Below, piece by piece: positions 44,503 to 54,201 of a stretch of DNA of 64,000 nucleotides. Where the stretch lies: assembly GCF_014635725.1 (NCBI RefSeq), contig NZ_BMDJ01000007.1, forward strand, positions 1 to 64,000. The letters run 5' to 3'. The translations under genes were made by a program, and so were the position numbers. Position 1 is the first letter of the stretch; each line of letters starts with the position of its first letter. Origin of the DNA: Pedobacter mendelii. GTDB lineage: Bacteria; Bacteroidota; Bacteroidia; Sphingobacteriales; Sphingobacteriaceae. The notes under the pieces are model-generated. The model did no database searches. It saw nothing but the letters and a program-made list of their open reading frames with translations, and had not been told where the DNA came from.

Positions 44503-45528
44503 TTATTTTTCTTCAAGTTTATCGCCTGTTACTTCGGCTTTAATTTTAACTTCTAATTCATCAGCCAATTCTGGATTATCACTTAAAAGTTGTTTAACTG
44601 CATCTCTACCCTGACCTAATTTAGTATCTCCGTATGAATACCATGAACCTGCTTTTTTAATAATTCCAAAATCTACACCTAAATCTACAATCTCGCCGTT
44701 TTTAGAAATACCTTCACCAAACATCACATCAAATTCTGCGATACGGAAAGGTGGAGCAACTTTATTTTTAACGATTTTAACTTTTACTCGGTTACCAGAA
44801 ACTTCGTCAGAATCTTTAATTTGAGAAATACGACGAATATCTAAACGAACTGAAGCATAAAATTTTAATGCATTACCACCTGTAGTCGTTTCAGGGTTAC
44901 CAAACATTACGCCTATTTTATCACGTAACTGGTTAATAAAAATACAGCAACATCCGGTTTTTGAAATCGTTCCTGTTAATTTACGTAAGGCCTGACTCAT
45001 TAAACGGGCATGTAACCCCATTTTACTGTCGCCCATTTCGCCTTCAATCTCACTTTTTGGTACCAGGGCAGCAACCGAGTCAATAACGATAACATCAATA
45101 GCGCCAGAGCGAATTAAATTATCTGCAATTTCTAGTGCCTGCTCTCCATTATCGGGTTGAGAGATTAATAAATTGTCTGTATCAACACCAAGTTTCTTAG
45201 CGTAAAACTGGTCAAAAGCATGCTCTGCATCAATAAATGCTGCAATGCCACCTTTTTTTTGTGCTTCTGCGATTATATGGGTAGCTAAGGTAGTTTTACC
45301 TGATGATTCTGGCCCATAAATTTCTATTACTCTACCTTTGGGAACGCCACCAATACCTAAAGCAATATCTAAACTAATTGAACCGGTAGAAATAAAGTCT
45401 ATAGGCTCTATGGCTGTATCGCCAAGTTTCATTATCGTTCCTTTACCATAAGATTTCTCTAATTTATCTAAAGTTAATTGTAGGGCTTTTAGTTTGTCAG
45501 GATTCGCAGTACTCATATCTTTTTTCAT
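44503..45528 (-). CDS. recA: recombinase A
   Basis: The 341-residue protein has the RecA core: Walker [10 protein letters not shown] at 72-80, Walker [15 protein letters not shown] near 138-151, the L1 loop region [25 protein letters not shown], and L2 [20 protein letters not shown]. It binds single-stranded DNA, pairs strands and activates SOS cleavage. A second ATG is at residue 5. Length is close to normal. It is monocistronic; I see no LexA-type box by eye in the leader. Confidence 0.99.
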   Translation of the reverse strand: MKKDMSTANPDKLKALQLTLDKLEKSYGKGTIMKLGDTAIEPIDFISTGSISLDIALGIGGVPKGRVIEIYGPESSGKTTLATHIIAEAQKKGGIAAFIDAEHAFDQFYAKKLGVDTDNLLISQPDNGEQALEIADNLIRSGAIDVIVIDSVAALVPKSEIEGEMGDSKMGLHARLMSQALRKLTGTISKTGCCCIFINQLRDKIGVMFGNPETTTGGNALKFYASVRLDIRRISQIKDSDEVSGNRVKVKIVKNKVAPPFRIAEFDVMFGEGISKNGEIVDLGVDFGIIKKAGSWYSYGDTKLGQGRDAVKQLLSDNPELADELEVKIKAEVTGDKLEEK

Positions 45529-45702
45529 TTTTTGATTGCGTAAATATAATTGATTATCGGCTAAAGTGGTCGTATGTTAAATAATTTATGTTACTAAAAT
45601 ATTTAGCTAAGTTAATTGTTTTTTAGCTAATATCAATAGTATTTTTTATTTTTTTTTAAGTTATGAGTTACAGACTGTGGGTTATGTGTTGTATTAAATT
45701 AG
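45529..45702. other. recA leader region, no feature assigned
   Basis: The part near recA must hold its promoter (TATATTTA on the minus strand near 45549 is a near match to TAnnTTTG). It includes long T tracts. No RNA gene is seen. Confidence 0.3.
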
Positions 45703-45787
45703 TTCAATCTCAACCTCAGCCTTAACCTCAGCCTCAGCCTTAATCTCAATCTTACCCTCAGCCTCGATCTTAACTCAATCCTCAGCC
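45703..45787. repeat. degenerate hexamer repeat (CAGCCT/CAATCT/TAACCT)
   Basis: About a dozen tandem hexamers of the form NNNNCT, with CAGCCT the most frequent, run into the stop codon of nth. It is a low-complexity array between two housekeeping genes. Function is unknown; such arrays may vary in length by slippage. Confidence 0.7.
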
Positions 45788-46447
45788 CTTCAATTTATCC
45801 CGTTCGTTTTGTGCCATTAATCTTTCAAAATAGCGGCACATATAAGTAATCTCACATACAGCACATTTAGGATTTCTGGCAACACAAACATATCTGCCAT
45901 GTAAAATAAGCCAATGGTGGGCAATGTGAATATCATGTTCAGGAAGGTTTTTAACTAAATCTTTTTCTACGGCTAGAGGGGTTTTTCCATTGGTTAAGCC
46001 AAGTCGGTTGGCCACCCTAAACACATGCGTATCTACCGCCATTGCCGGAGCATTATAAATAACAGATGCAATTACATTCGCTGTTTTACGCCCAACCCCT
46101 GGCATTTTCTGCAACTCATCAACATCAGATGGTACAACTTCGTTAAATTGATTTACCAGAATATTTGCCATTCCAACCAAATGTTTGGCTTTGTTGTTAG
46201 GGTAACTTATACTTTTTATGTAATCAAAAACGATATCTGGAGTAACCTCGGCAAGTGCTTTAGCATTTGGGAAACGTTGAAACAATGCAGGAGTAACCAT
46301 GTTAATTCGCTTATCGGTGCATTGAGCAGAAAGAATTACTGCCACTAATAGTTGATAGGGATTATTGTAATGTAACTCCGTTTCTGCATCGGGCTGCTTC
46401 GCCGAAAAATGTTCTACAAAAAGTTTATAACGTTCTTTTTTAAGCAT
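45782..46447 (-). CDS. nth: endonuclease III (DNA glycosylase/AP lyase)
   Basis: The protein has 221 residues from the ATG at 46447 (a TTG at 46462 would add five). It repairs oxidised pyrimidines. The helix-hairpin-helix MPGVGRKTANVI holds the catalytic Lys, and AVDTHVFRVANRLG holds the catalytic Asp. The C-terminal iron-sulfur ligands fit the CX6CX2CX5C pattern (CVARNPKCAVCEITYMC). It is on the same strand as recA but separated from it by 250 bp and the hexamer array. Confidence 0.97.
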   Translation of the reverse strand: MLKKERYKLFVEHFSAKQPDAETELHYNNPYQLLVAVILSAQCTDKRINMVTPALFQRFPNAKALAEVTPDIVFDYIKSISYPNNKAKHLVGMANILVNQFNEVVPSDVDELQKMPGVGRKTANVIASVIYNAPAMAVDTHVFRVANRLGLTNGKTPLAVEKDLVKNLPEHDIHIAHHWLILHGRYVCVARNPKCAVCEITYMCRYFERLMAQNERDKLKG

Positions 46448-46496
46448 CGGCAAATATAACAAGCAGATTTATAAAGCTTAGTAATTATTAGAAAAA

Positions 46497-46709
46497 TCAA
46501 ATTTGTGACTTGGTGCTTTCATCCTGCTTGTCGCTGTATCTTTTTTTTAAATCTTTAAAATATTCGGCACAAAAATTTTTTCTATCGTATGCTTTGGTTT
46601 TGATATTTACGGTGGCTGCAATAAAAACTATATTGTTATAATCAGAATTAATAAACTCAAAATGGTTCTGAAAACCTTCGCCGCTATCAAGGTTGTAAAT
46701 TTGAATCAA
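46497..46709 (-). CDS. doubtful small protein or gene fragment, 70 residues
   Basis: An open stretch with only a TTG start encodes a soluble product (IQIYNLDSGEGFQNHFEF...AATVNIKTKAYDRKNF). I do not recognise it. The absence of ATG and the stop nine bases upstream suggest either a small gene or the C-terminal remnant of a larger one. Coding potential is uncertain. Confidence 0.3.
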   Translation of the reverse strand: MIQIYNLDSGEGFQNHFEFINSDYNNIVFIAATVNIKTKAYDRKNFCAEYFKDLKKRYSDKQDESTKSQI

Positions 46710-47126
46710 CGTTAATTACCATTAATTTTAAACATGATGGCAGCGGCAGCCGAGCTTTCTTGCGAGGCTACAGCGAACAGCAGGGCTGAAGATCTCCATA
46801 AGTACTGCCTTTTCATTTCCAAAATAATTTCAAACTGGTTTAAATATATCCTGCGGTTTATAATTTAGTAGCGCAAGGCTTGTATAAGAAACTAAATTTG
46901 TTCCCGTTTTACGCTTTACTTCGCTAACAGCCGAAATGGCTGTTGCTACGTGCTCGCTTCAATCGGGGCTATATTTGCAAATGTAGTGTTCCATTTTAAC
47001 GGTTTGCTGGGTGCACAATCTTTTGTTTTTAAACCTGATGGTAGCGGCAGCCCGAGCTTTTTTGCGAGGCTACAGCGAACAGCAGGAGTAACAATTTTTT
47101 ATTGCAGTAACCTTCGTTTTCAAAAA
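46710..47126. repeat. intergenic repeat cluster with two copies of a 60-bp unit
   Basis: A unit of about 60 bp occurs at 46730-46789 and again at 47031-47090 in the same direction. Both copies share GCGAGGCTACAGCGAACAGC exactly and AGCGGCAGC, with few changes. Between them is a 7-bp stem AACAGCC/GGCTGTT (46926-46944). No gene is credible in these 417 bp. The sequence looks more G+C-rich than its flanks. It is probably a family of short interspersed repeats. Confidence 0.65.
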
Positions 47127-48311
47127 TTAATGAAATGAAGTTACCGGCATCTTAACCTCATCAGTTGTGGTTTGGGTACTTTTTATTAGCCAAAATGCAA
47201 AGAAAGAACCAACCAAAGCCATTGCAGCACCCACATAAGCAGGTGATGTATAGTCAAAACCGTAAACAAGAGGAAGGCCACCAAAAAATGCGCCTAAAGC
47301 ATTACCAATGTTAAAACTGGCCTGACTAGCAGATGCGGCCAGCATTTCTGAACCTTTTGCGCTTTGAATCATTAACATTTGAATTGGGGCAGCTAAGGCA
47401 AATGAAACAGCACCAGTAACAAAAGTCATTATTAATGCCAATGGCTGGCTTGCAGATATAAAATGAACAATTGTAAGCGTTACGGCCATTGTTATTAATA
47501 GTGCAGCCGATGCCTTTGCCGGCGAAAACTTATCGGCAAGTATGCCTCCAATATAATTTCCAACCATCATACCGAAACCAGCTAGCATTAAAATATAGGT
47601 TACTGCATTTGGTGAAAATCCGGCTACTTCTGTCATTAAAGGTGCGATGTAACTATACCAGGTGAATAGGCCGCCGGTACCTATAGATATCATAAAGATG
47701 ATTATCCATGCCTCTCGTTTTTTAAAAAAACTTAGTTCCGCTTTTAAATCTCTGTTTTTTGTAGCTGCCAATGCAGGTAACCAAAGTTTCAGGCTCAATA
47801 AAGTAACAAGTCCAACAAAAACAACAACGGCAAAAGAAATTCGCCAAGAAAAATTATGACCAATAAATGTACCCAACGGCACACCAACAATGTTAGCAAT
47901 GGTTAAACCCATAAACATTAAAGATACTGCCTGTGCGGTTTTTCCTTTTTCGGCTATGCGACTAGCAACTACAGAACCTACACCAAAAAAGGCACCATGC
48001 GGCAATCCTGATAAGAAGCGAGCAACAAATAGTGTATTAAAAGTAGGAGCAAAGGCCGAAAATGCATTAAACACGGTGAACATAACCATTAAAGCAATTA
48101 AAATCTTTTTCGGTGGATATTTTCCTGCAATCATGATTAGCAATGGTGCACCAATTACAACACCTAATGCATACGCAGAAATTAAATGCCCAGCCTTTGG
48201 AATGGTTACATTTAAATCTTTTGCAATATCGGGTAGTAGGCCCATCATAACAAATTCTGTTATGCCTATGCCTAAACCGCCTAAAGTGAGTGGAAGTAAG
48301 TTCTTGTTCAT
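47127..48311 (-). CDS. MFS transporter, drug/sugar-efflux type (AraJ/YdhP-like)
   Basis: The protein has 394 residues from the ATG at 48311 and twelve membrane helices. It begins NLLPLTLGGLGIGITEFVMMGLLPDIAKDL, the typical DHA1 start, and has the loop GKYPPKK and the motif FLSGLPHGAFFGVGSVVASRIAEKGK. A longer open frame to 48413 would run into the terminator of the neighbouring operon, so I reject it. It probably exports drugs, sugars or metabolites by proton antiport. It is transcribed alone. Confidence 0.9.
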   Translation of the reverse strand: MNKNLLPLTLGGLGIGITEFVMMGLLPDIAKDLNVTIPKAGHLISAYALGVVIGAPLLIMIAGKYPPKKILIALMVMFTVFNAFSAFAPTFNTLFVARFLSGLPHGAFFGVGSVVASRIAEKGKTAQAVSLMFMGLTIANIVGVPLGTFIGHNFSWRISFAVVVFVGLVTLLSLKLWLPALAATKNRDLKAELSFFKKREAWIIIFMISIGTGGLFTWYSYIAPLMTEVAGFSPNAVTYILMLAGFGMMVGNYIGGILADKFSPAKASAALLITMAVTLTIVHFISASQPLALIMTFVTGAVSFALAAPIQMLMIQSAKGSEMLAASASQASFNIGNALGAFFGGLPLVYGFDYTSPAYVGAAMALVGSFFAFWLIKSTQTTTDEVKMPVTSFH

Positions 48312-48396
48312 AGCGATACTTAGTGTTAAAATTACACTAAGCAAAGGTATAGCTTTTGAAAGAAGAATTTGTAATAAAAGTGTAAATGAAAGGCAT

Positions 48397-48431
48397 AAAA
48401 AAAGCTGCTTCACTTTGTGATGCAGCTTTTT
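48397..48431 (-). terminator. terminator of the ECF sigma factor operon
   Basis: A 15-bp stem with one mismatch (48399-48413 with 48417-48431, loop TTT) lies 12 bp after the small gene on the minus strand. It is followed by seven T on that strand. It also separates the operon from the MFS gene. Confidence 0.85.
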
Positions 48432-48443
48432 AGCTCGTGTAAA

Positions 48444-48638
48444 TTACTTCTTTTTGCTGTAGGCTAATATTCTGCCTATCGATTCATCGGAAGGATTTTT
48501 AATTAATCCATCTAACTTACTTTTTATTTGTTCGTAAAATAAGTCGATTTCCGCATCAGATTCATTATCAATTGTTGACTGAAACATGTTTTGGGTAGGT
48601 AAATTTACATTTGTTTTTGATGTAGAGGTTTTTGTCAT
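48444..48638 (-). CDS. small hypothetical protein downstream of sigma factor, 64 residues
   Basis: From the ATG at 48638 this is a 64-residue acidic, soluble protein (ESDAEIDLFYEQIKSKLDGLIKNPSDESIGRILAYSKKK). I know no function. It is 87 bp downstream of the ECF sigma factor gene on the same strand, with a terminator directly after it, so it is probably a real gene in that operon. It has no membrane helix and so is not a typical anti-sigma factor. Confidence 0.6.
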   Translation of the reverse strand: MTKTSTSKTNVNLPTQNMFQSTIDNESDAEIDLFYEQIKSKLDGLIKNPSDESIGRILAYSKKK

Positions 48639-48725
48639 AAGCAACTAAATGTTATTGTTTTATAAACTTAACGATAGTTATTATGCTTTATTTTAAACCC
48701 TAAAACATTTTATGTAATATATCCG

Positions 48726-49310
48726 TTACCCTTTATATGTCATCTCTTTAGTTTTAAGCATCTTGCGCAAATTGCTTAATGCATATCTCATCCGGCCTAA
48801 GGCAGTATTAATACTTACATCGGTTAAATCGGCAATTTCTTTGAAACTCAAATCAGCATAGTGACGCATTAAAAGAACTTCTTTCTGTTCATCTGGTAAT
48901 AAATGAATCATCGCTTTTAAATCTTTATGTGTTTGGTCGCGGAGCATTTTTTCTTCTGCACTTTCATCATAAAAGTGTAGCATATTGAATACATCCATAC
49001 CATCTGAACTCGTGATGATAGGCGTGCGCTTCTCTTTTCTGAAATAATCGATGACCAGATTGTGCGCAATACGCATTACCCAAGGTAAGAACTTACCTTC
49101 CTCGTTATATCGTCCTGACCGCAGTGTATTTATTACTTTGATAAAAGTGTCTTGAAAAATATCTTCCGCCAGATATTGGTCTTTAACCAATAAATAGATA
49201 GAAGTATAAATTTTGCTTTTATGTCTTCGTAAAAGTTCCTGCAATCCGTTCTCATTCCCAGTAACGTATAACTTTACCAGGTCTTGATCATTATATGATT
49301 GTAAATTCAT
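48726..49310 (-). CDS. RpoE-like ECF RNA polymerase sigma factor
   Basis: The protein has 194 residues. Region 2 holds LAEDIFQDTFIKVINTLRSGRYNEEGKFLPWVMRIAHNLVIDYFRK (55-100). Region 4 is LSFKEIADLTDVSINTALGRMRYALSNLRKML near 155-188. This is a common Bacteroidota ECF type in which a stable cytoplasmic role, not tight anti-sigma control, is often seen. No anti-sigma gene with a membrane helix is adjacent. A small acidic protein gene follows. Confidence 0.93.
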   Translation of the reverse strand: MNLQSYNDQDLVKLYVTGNENGLQELLRRHKSKIYTSIYLLVKDQYLAEDIFQDTFIKVINTLRSGRYNEEGKFLPWVMRIAHNLVIDYFRKEKRTPIITSSDGMDVFNMLHFYDESAEEKMLRDQTHKDLKAMIHLLPDEQKEVLLMRHYADLSFKEIADLTDVSINTALGRMRYALSNLRKMLKTKEMTYKG

Positions 49311-49503
49311 AGGTTTACCTACACTAAATCCCGTACTATTTGCTAAAAATTAATTTGTAAAAGTTTAATTTCTATAGCTGCTCTCCTATGTTTTTTGAAT
49401 GTGTTAGTTTGGTTTTGAGGTTGTTAATATTCAAAGAAAGTGTTTTTTTTATCAAAAAACAAAAAATAAAATGTTAAAAAATAAATTAACGGCCTCAGTA
49501 CCC

Positions 49504-49511
49504 TATTTTTG
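49504..49511 (+). promoter_or_regulatory. uvrA promoter, -7 box
   Basis: TATTTTTG matches TAnnTTTG and lies 62 bp before the uvrA start. Confidence 0.5.
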
Positions 49512-49572
49512 TATATTATTTATAAAACCCAATTATGCCAAAAAGGGTTATATTTTACATCTGTTATAATAC

Positions 49573-52386
49573 ATGAGCAAAAAAGAAGCCGAAAAAGATC
49601 CGCATAAAAATATAATCATTAAAGGTGCGCGTGTGCACAATCTTAAAAATATAGATGTTGCCATTCCGAAAAATAAATTGGTGGTAATAACAGGTATGTC
49701 AGGTTCTGGCAAATCATCACTCGCTTTCGATACGCTTTACGCTGAAGGTCAGCGCCGTTATGTAGAAAGTTTATCATCTTACGCCCGTCAATTTATGGGT
49801 AGAATGAACAAACCTGATGTAGATTATATTAAAGGTATTGCGCCTGCAATTGCTATTGAACAAAAGGTAATCACTTCCAATCCACGCTCTACGGTAGGGA
49901 CATCAACAGAAATATATGATTATTTAAAATTACTTTTTTCCCGTATTGGAAAAACGATTTCTCCAATTTCTGGCAAGGAAGTTAAAAAGGATTCGGTAAG
50001 CACAGTTGTAGATTATGTAAGTGCTTTACCTGAAGATACAACAGTTACTATTTTTTGCCCGCTATATCCGCATAATAACCGTACAATTAAAGAGGAACTC
50101 GCCATTTTATTGCAAAAGGGTTTTTTAAGGGTTTTGATTGATAATAAAATTGAAAAAATAGAATCTGTTTTAGATGATGCTAATTTTAAAGATGTTGAAT
50201 TAACGGATGATAAAACTGTACAGATATTAATCGATAGGATTGTAACCGATAACGAAGAAGAAACCCTTAGCCGTTTGGCAGATTCAGTGCAGACCGCATT
50301 TTTTGAAGGTAAAGGTGATAGTTATGTTGAAGCAGAAGGTAAAACCAAGCATTTTAGCGATAGATTTGAGCTCGATGGAATACGTTTTGAAGAACCAACA
50401 CCCAATTTTTTCTCTTTTAATAATCCTTATGGTGCTTGTAAGCGTTGCGAAGGCTACGGAAATGTAATTGGTATTGATGAAGATTTGGTTATTCCGGATA
50501 AAAGCAAAAGTGTTTACGATAATGCAATTGCGCCATGGCGGGGAGAAAAAATGAATGTTTGGGTGCAAAATTTTATTAAAGCTGCACCAAAATTTGATTT
50601 CCCGATACATCGCTCATACAGCGGATTAACAGAAAAAGAACAACAATTATTGTGGAGCGGTAACAAGCACTTCGCAGGTTTAGATGCTTTTTTTAAAGAG
50701 TTAGAAGAGCAAACGTATAAAATTCAATACCGCGTAATGCTATCTCGCTATCGCGGAAAAACGATATGTCCGGATTGTAAAGGCTCTCGGTTACGCAAAG
50801 ATGCATCTTATGTAAAAATTGCTGAAAAATCTATCATCGATGTGGTATTAATGCCGTTATCAAAAGCTTTAATTTTCTTTAACGATTTAAAACTAAATGC
50901 TAATGATACAAAAATAGCCAAACGTTTATTGGCAGAAATAGATAACCGTTTTCTTTACTTAAATAATGTTGGATTAGGTTATTTGACATTAAATCGATTA
51001 TCAAATACTTTGTCCGGTGGTGAATCGCAAAGAATTAATCTAGCCACTTCATTAGGAAGTAGCTTGGTTGGTTCTATCTACGTTTTGGATGAACCGAGTA
51101 TAGGTTTACATCCACGAGATACCAATAAATTAATTGAGGTTTTGATTTCGCTTAAAAATGTTGGTAATACGGTAATCGTTGTAGAACATGAGGAGGAAAT
51201 GATGCGAGCTGCCGATTACATTATTGATATCGGACCAGAAGCTGGAACCCACGGAGGGAACTTAGTGTTTAGTGGTGATTACGAAGAAATTTTAAAAGAT
51301 AAAAAAAGCTTAACCGGTAGGTATTTGGCAGGATTGGAGAAAATTGCCATTCCTGAAAAAAGGCGCAAGTGGAAAGACCATATTTTAATTAAAGGTGCAA
51401 GAGAAAACAACCTTCAAAATATCGATGTAAAATTTCCTCTTGGTGTTTTTACAGCTGTAAGTGGTGTTTCAGGTTCAGGAAAAACCAGTTTAGTGAAGAA
51501 GATTCTATATCCCGCCTTGCAGAAAGCAATCGGAAATTATGCTGGAGAACAAACGGGCAGTTATGACGGAATTTTTGGCAATACAGATTTAATCAGCCAG
51601 GTTGAAATGGTAGACCAGAATCCGATTGGCCGTTCGAGTCGATCAAACCCGGTTACCTATGTTAAAGCCTGGGATGATATTCGCGCATTGTTTTCAGGTT
51701 TGGCGGCAGCAAAAGCAGCAGGATTAAAGCCCGCCGCATTTTCTTTTAATGTAGAGGGTGGTCGTTGCGATGTTTGCCAGGGCGAAGGTGAAGTTAAAAT
51801 CGAGATGCAGTTTATGGCCGATATTTATCTGCCTTGCGAAGCCTGTAGCGGTAAACGATTTAAACAGCAGGTTTTGGATATTACCTACAAAGAAAAAAAT
51901 GTATCCGAAATTTTAGAAATGACGATTGACGAGGCTGTCGATTTTTTCAAGGATGAACAAAAAATCCTTAATAAATTAAATCCACTGGTTGATGTTGGCT
52001 TAGGTTATGTCCATTTGGGTCAATCATCAAATACGTTATCAGGCGGAGAAGCGCAACGGATTAAACTTGCATCGTTTTTAATTAAAGGGAATAATGCAAA
52101 TAAAACCTTATTCATTTTTGATGAACCGACTACTGGCTTACACTTTCACGATATTAAAAAGTTATTGAAAGCACTAAATACATTAATCGAACAGGGCAAC
52201 ACCATTTTGGTTATCGAGCATAATATGGATATGATAAAATGTGCCGATTGGGTGATTGATATTGGCCCTGAAGGGGGAGATGGCGGAGGTAAGTTGGTTT
52301 TTGAAGGCGTTCCTGAAGAATTGGCTAAAACTAAAAATTCTTATACCGGAAAATATTTAGCATCGCATTTAAATTTAAATCCATAA
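49573..52386 (+). CDS. uvrA: excinuclease ABC subunit A
   Basis: This is a 937-residue damage-recognition ATPase of nucleotide-excision repair. Two ABC ATPase halves are seen, each with Walker A ([16 protein letters not shown] near 43; [16 protein letters not shown] near 632) and signature LSGGESQRI / LSGGEAQRI. Zinc-binding CxxC pairs occur as [27 protein letters not shown] and CEACSGKRF. Length is normal. A LysE-type gene follows after 8 bp. Confidence 0.99.
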   Translation: MSKKEAEKDPHKNIIIKGARVHNLKNIDVAIPKNKLVVITGMSGSGKSSLAFDTLYAEGQRRYVESLSSYARQFMGRMNKPDVDYIKGIAPAIAIEQKVITSNPRSTVGTSTEIYDYLKLLFSRIGKTISPISGKEVKKDSVSTVVDYVSALPEDTTVTIFCPLYPHNNRTIKEELAILLQKGFLRVLIDNKIEKIESVLDDANFKDVELTDDKTVQILIDRIVTDNEEETLSRLADSVQTAFFEGKGDSYVEAEGKTKHFSDRFELDGIRFEEPTPNFFSFNNPYGACKRCEGYGNVIGIDEDLVIPDKSKSVYDNAIAPWRGEKMNVWVQNFIKAAPKFDFPIHRSYSGLTEKEQQLLWSGNKHFAGLDAFFKELEEQTYKIQYRVMLSRYRGKTICPDCKGSRLRKDASYVKIAEKSIIDVVLMPLSKALIFFNDLKLNANDTKIAKRLLAEIDNRFLYLNNVGLGYLTLNRLSNTLSGGESQRINLATSLGSSLVGSIYVLDEPSIGLHPRDTNKLIEVLISLKNVGNTVIVVEHEEEMMRAADYIIDIGPEAGTHGGNLVFSGDYEEILKDKKSLTGRYLAGLEKIAIPEKRRKWKDHILIKGARENNLQNIDVKFPLGVFTAVSGVSGSGKTSLVKKILYPALQKAIGNYAGEQTGSYDGIFGNTDLISQVEMVDQNPIGRSSRSNPVTYVKAWDDIRALFSGLAAAKAAGLKPAAFSFNVEGGRCDVCQGEGEVKIEMQFMADIYLPCEACSGKRFKQQVLDITYKEKNVSEILEMTIDEAVDFFKDEQKILNKLNPLVDVGLGYVHLGQSSNTLSGGEAQRIKLASFLIKGNNANKTLFIFDEPTTGLHFHDIKKLLKALNTLIEQGNTILVIEHNMDMIKCADWVIDIGPEGGDGGGKLVFEGVPEELAKTKNSYTGKYLASHLNLNP

Positions 52387-52394
52387 TTTCGGTA

Positions 52395-53048
52395 ATGCTT
52401 TTTATAACGTTTTTCTTAGGCATCATGCTCAATGCCATGGGTTATATCCCCCCTGGTAATATTAATCTTACTGTAGCTCAGCTTGCTATAAACAAGGGTA
52501 TGCGGCAGGTTTGGTATTTTATTCTTTCATTTTCTTGCATAGAAATCTGTTTTACATTTGGTATGATGCGATTTGCCCGTTGGGCGATGAGCGATATCAA
52601 TCCTAATTCGGCAGTAAGTGAAGTTAGACTTGGAACTTTGGTAGATTGCTTTATGATTCTCATGTTCATTGTAATGGGAACCATAACCTGGGTAAATCGT
52701 AAAAAAGCTCCGAAAACAAGTAAAAAAAAAGAAGATAAAAGAAGTGGTAGTGTACTTTACGGTTTAATACTTGGTGTATTAAATCCTGTTCAAATACCTT
52801 TCTGGTTGTTTTTTGGTAACTACGTTATCCTTCACGAATGGATTAAGACAGACTATCTTTCGCTGATAGTTTTTAGTGTTGGTTCGGGATTTGGGTCAGC
52901 ACTAGCACTTTACTTTTATGCACATTTCGCAACCTATATTCAGGAGAAATTTGCACTAAGCAGCCTAATTATTAATAAATCAATCGCTATTTTCTTGTTT
53001 GTTCTTGCAGCTTATTTGATCGTGAAGCAGTCAATAATTATATTTTAA
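52395..53048 (+). CDS. LysE/RhtB-family exporter
   Basis: The 217-residue protein has six membrane helices. It starts LFITFFLGIMLNAMGYIPPGNINLTVAQLAINKGMRQ, where the proline-glycine loop PPGN is the LysE family mark. A basic loop (NRKKAPKTSKKKEDKR) and GLILGVLNPVQIPFWLFFGNY follow. It probably exports amino acids or related solutes; the substrate cannot be read. It is 8 bp downstream of uvrA and likely co-transcribed. Confidence 0.85.
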   Translation: MLFITFFLGIMLNAMGYIPPGNINLTVAQLAINKGMRQVWYFILSFSCIEICFTFGMMRFARWAMSDINPNSAVSEVRLGTLVDCFMILMFIVMGTITWVNRKKAPKTSKKKEDKRSGSVLYGLILGVLNPVQIPFWLFFGNYVILHEWIKTDYLSLIVFSVGSGFGSALALYFYAHFATYIQEKFALSSLIINKSIAIFLFVLAAYLIVKQSIIIF

Positions 53049-53081
53049 TAAAATTTCGTATTTTATTTAACTGTAAAGAGG

Positions 53082-53200
53082 CTGTCTCATAGATACGAAA
53101 TATTTCCGGAGCCTATCGAAGGACTTACAAAACTGCCTTTTAAGGCATTTCGACAAGCTCAACGTGACAAGCTGCGAAGATAAATTGATTTATGAGACAG
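53082..53200 (-). repeat. MITE-like element, copy 2 (inverted relative to copy 1)
   Basis: The element is 119 bp and ends with the terminal inverted repeat CTGTCTCATA / TATGAGACAG (longer on one side). Its reverse complement aligns end to end with 44360-44479 with few changes (TTGAGCTTGTCGAAA and GCCTTAAAAGGCAGTTTT are shared). It starts 33 bp after the LysE-type gene and could act as its transcript end. Confidence 0.8.
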
Positions 53201-53240
53201 TATCCTTATAATTTATAAGTTTATGCCTTATATCTATATA

Positions 53241-53774
53241 TTAATTTTGAACTTTAATATCAGTCCTTCTGTTTACCATTCTTCCTTCTTCAGTATTATT
53301 ACTGCTGATTGGTTCTTTTTCGCCATGACCAACAATTGTAAAATTAGAAGCACTAAGACCTGCATTTACAAAATAAGATTTTACCGCATTCGCCCTATCA
53401 ACCGATAATGACATATTATGTTCAGGTGTACCTTCAGCCGATGAATGGCCATTAAGCACAAATTTTGTATCGGGCGACTTTTTCATTTCCATTACTGCTT
53501 TATCCAATATTGGGAAAGAAGAGGTTTTTAAAACGAATGAGTTAAATTCAAACTGAATATTATCTAAGTTAAAATCAGGTTTTTCAATTGGAGCAGATCT
53601 TTCAGGCTCCTTCTGAGGTGCAGGTTCTGGTTTTTTTTCTTCAACTGGTGTAGCAGTTTTTTCTATGGGTGCAGAAGTAGGTTTAACCACTAATTTTTTT
53701 GCTTTGCAAGAATACATGGTTAGTGAAGATAATCCGATGAGCACTGTAAACAGAAGATTTTTTGTCAAATTCAT
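53241..53774 (-). CDS. OmpA-family lipoprotein
   Basis: The protein has 177 residues from the ATG at 53774. It has a lipoprotein signal with the lipobox ending TMYSC (Cys about 20), a Pro/Glu-rich linker (KKPEPAPQKEPERSAP), and a C-terminal OmpA domain (FEFNSFVLKTSSFPILDKAV, LNGHSSAEGTPEHNMSLSVDRANAVKSYFVNAG, EGRMVNRRTDIKV). It links the outer membrane to peptidoglycan, as Pal does. An upstream extension to 53879 does not look like a signal and is rejected. Confidence 0.9.
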   Translation of the reverse strand: MNLTKNLLFTVLIGLSSLTMYSCKAKKLVVKPTSAPIEKTATPVEEKKPEPAPQKEPERSAPIEKPDFNLDNIQFEFNSFVLKTSSFPILDKAVMEMKKSPDTKFVLNGHSSAEGTPEHNMSLSVDRANAVKSYFVNAGLSASNFTIVGHGEKEPISSNNTEEGRMVNRRTDIKVQN

Positions 53775-53879
53775 TTTATACTGATTTAGGTTTAACAGCT
53801 TATTTAATTCAAACAAGTTGTTTATAATTACAGCTATAACGACATTTTTTAAAAGAACTTGCATTAGGCGATTAACCAA

Positions 53880-54201
53880 AATAAGAATCAGTAATTTGGT
53901 TTTGTTGATTTTGTGGTTAATGAAATGAAATAAATTGATTTCCTTTTTTAAAAAATCTCGTTTATTTAATACTTTGGTTTTAGTTCATTAACAATGAGGT
54001 ATAATACTAGTAAAAATTTGCTTACTTGTTTCCTGGCTTGGTATATTTTACTACTTATGCACTTTTATCCTGACCAAGAATAATACGAATGGCTTTATTT
54101 TAATAGACCATCTTTAAGCTGTATCGAAGTTATTTACTTTTCATTTTAATACAGTTAATTTTTATACTAATAATTGTAAGGAAAAATTTATCAGTTGGTG
54201 T
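53880..54201. other. intergenic, no feature seen
   Basis: This AT-rich stretch of 322 bp lies between the end of the DUF2157 gene and the start of the OmpA lipoprotein gene, both on the minus strand. A small inverted motif CTGTAT...ATACAG (near 54119 and 54150) could be a weak terminator. I see no gene. Confidence 0.35.

Noticed and set aside
45661..45787. CRISPR-like array
   Set aside because: The repeats are contiguous hexamers with no spacers.
48312..48413. Longer N-terminus for the MFS transporter
   Set aside because: The extension overlaps the terminator of the neighbouring sigma operon and does not look like the family; the ATG at 48311 starts with the conserved motif.
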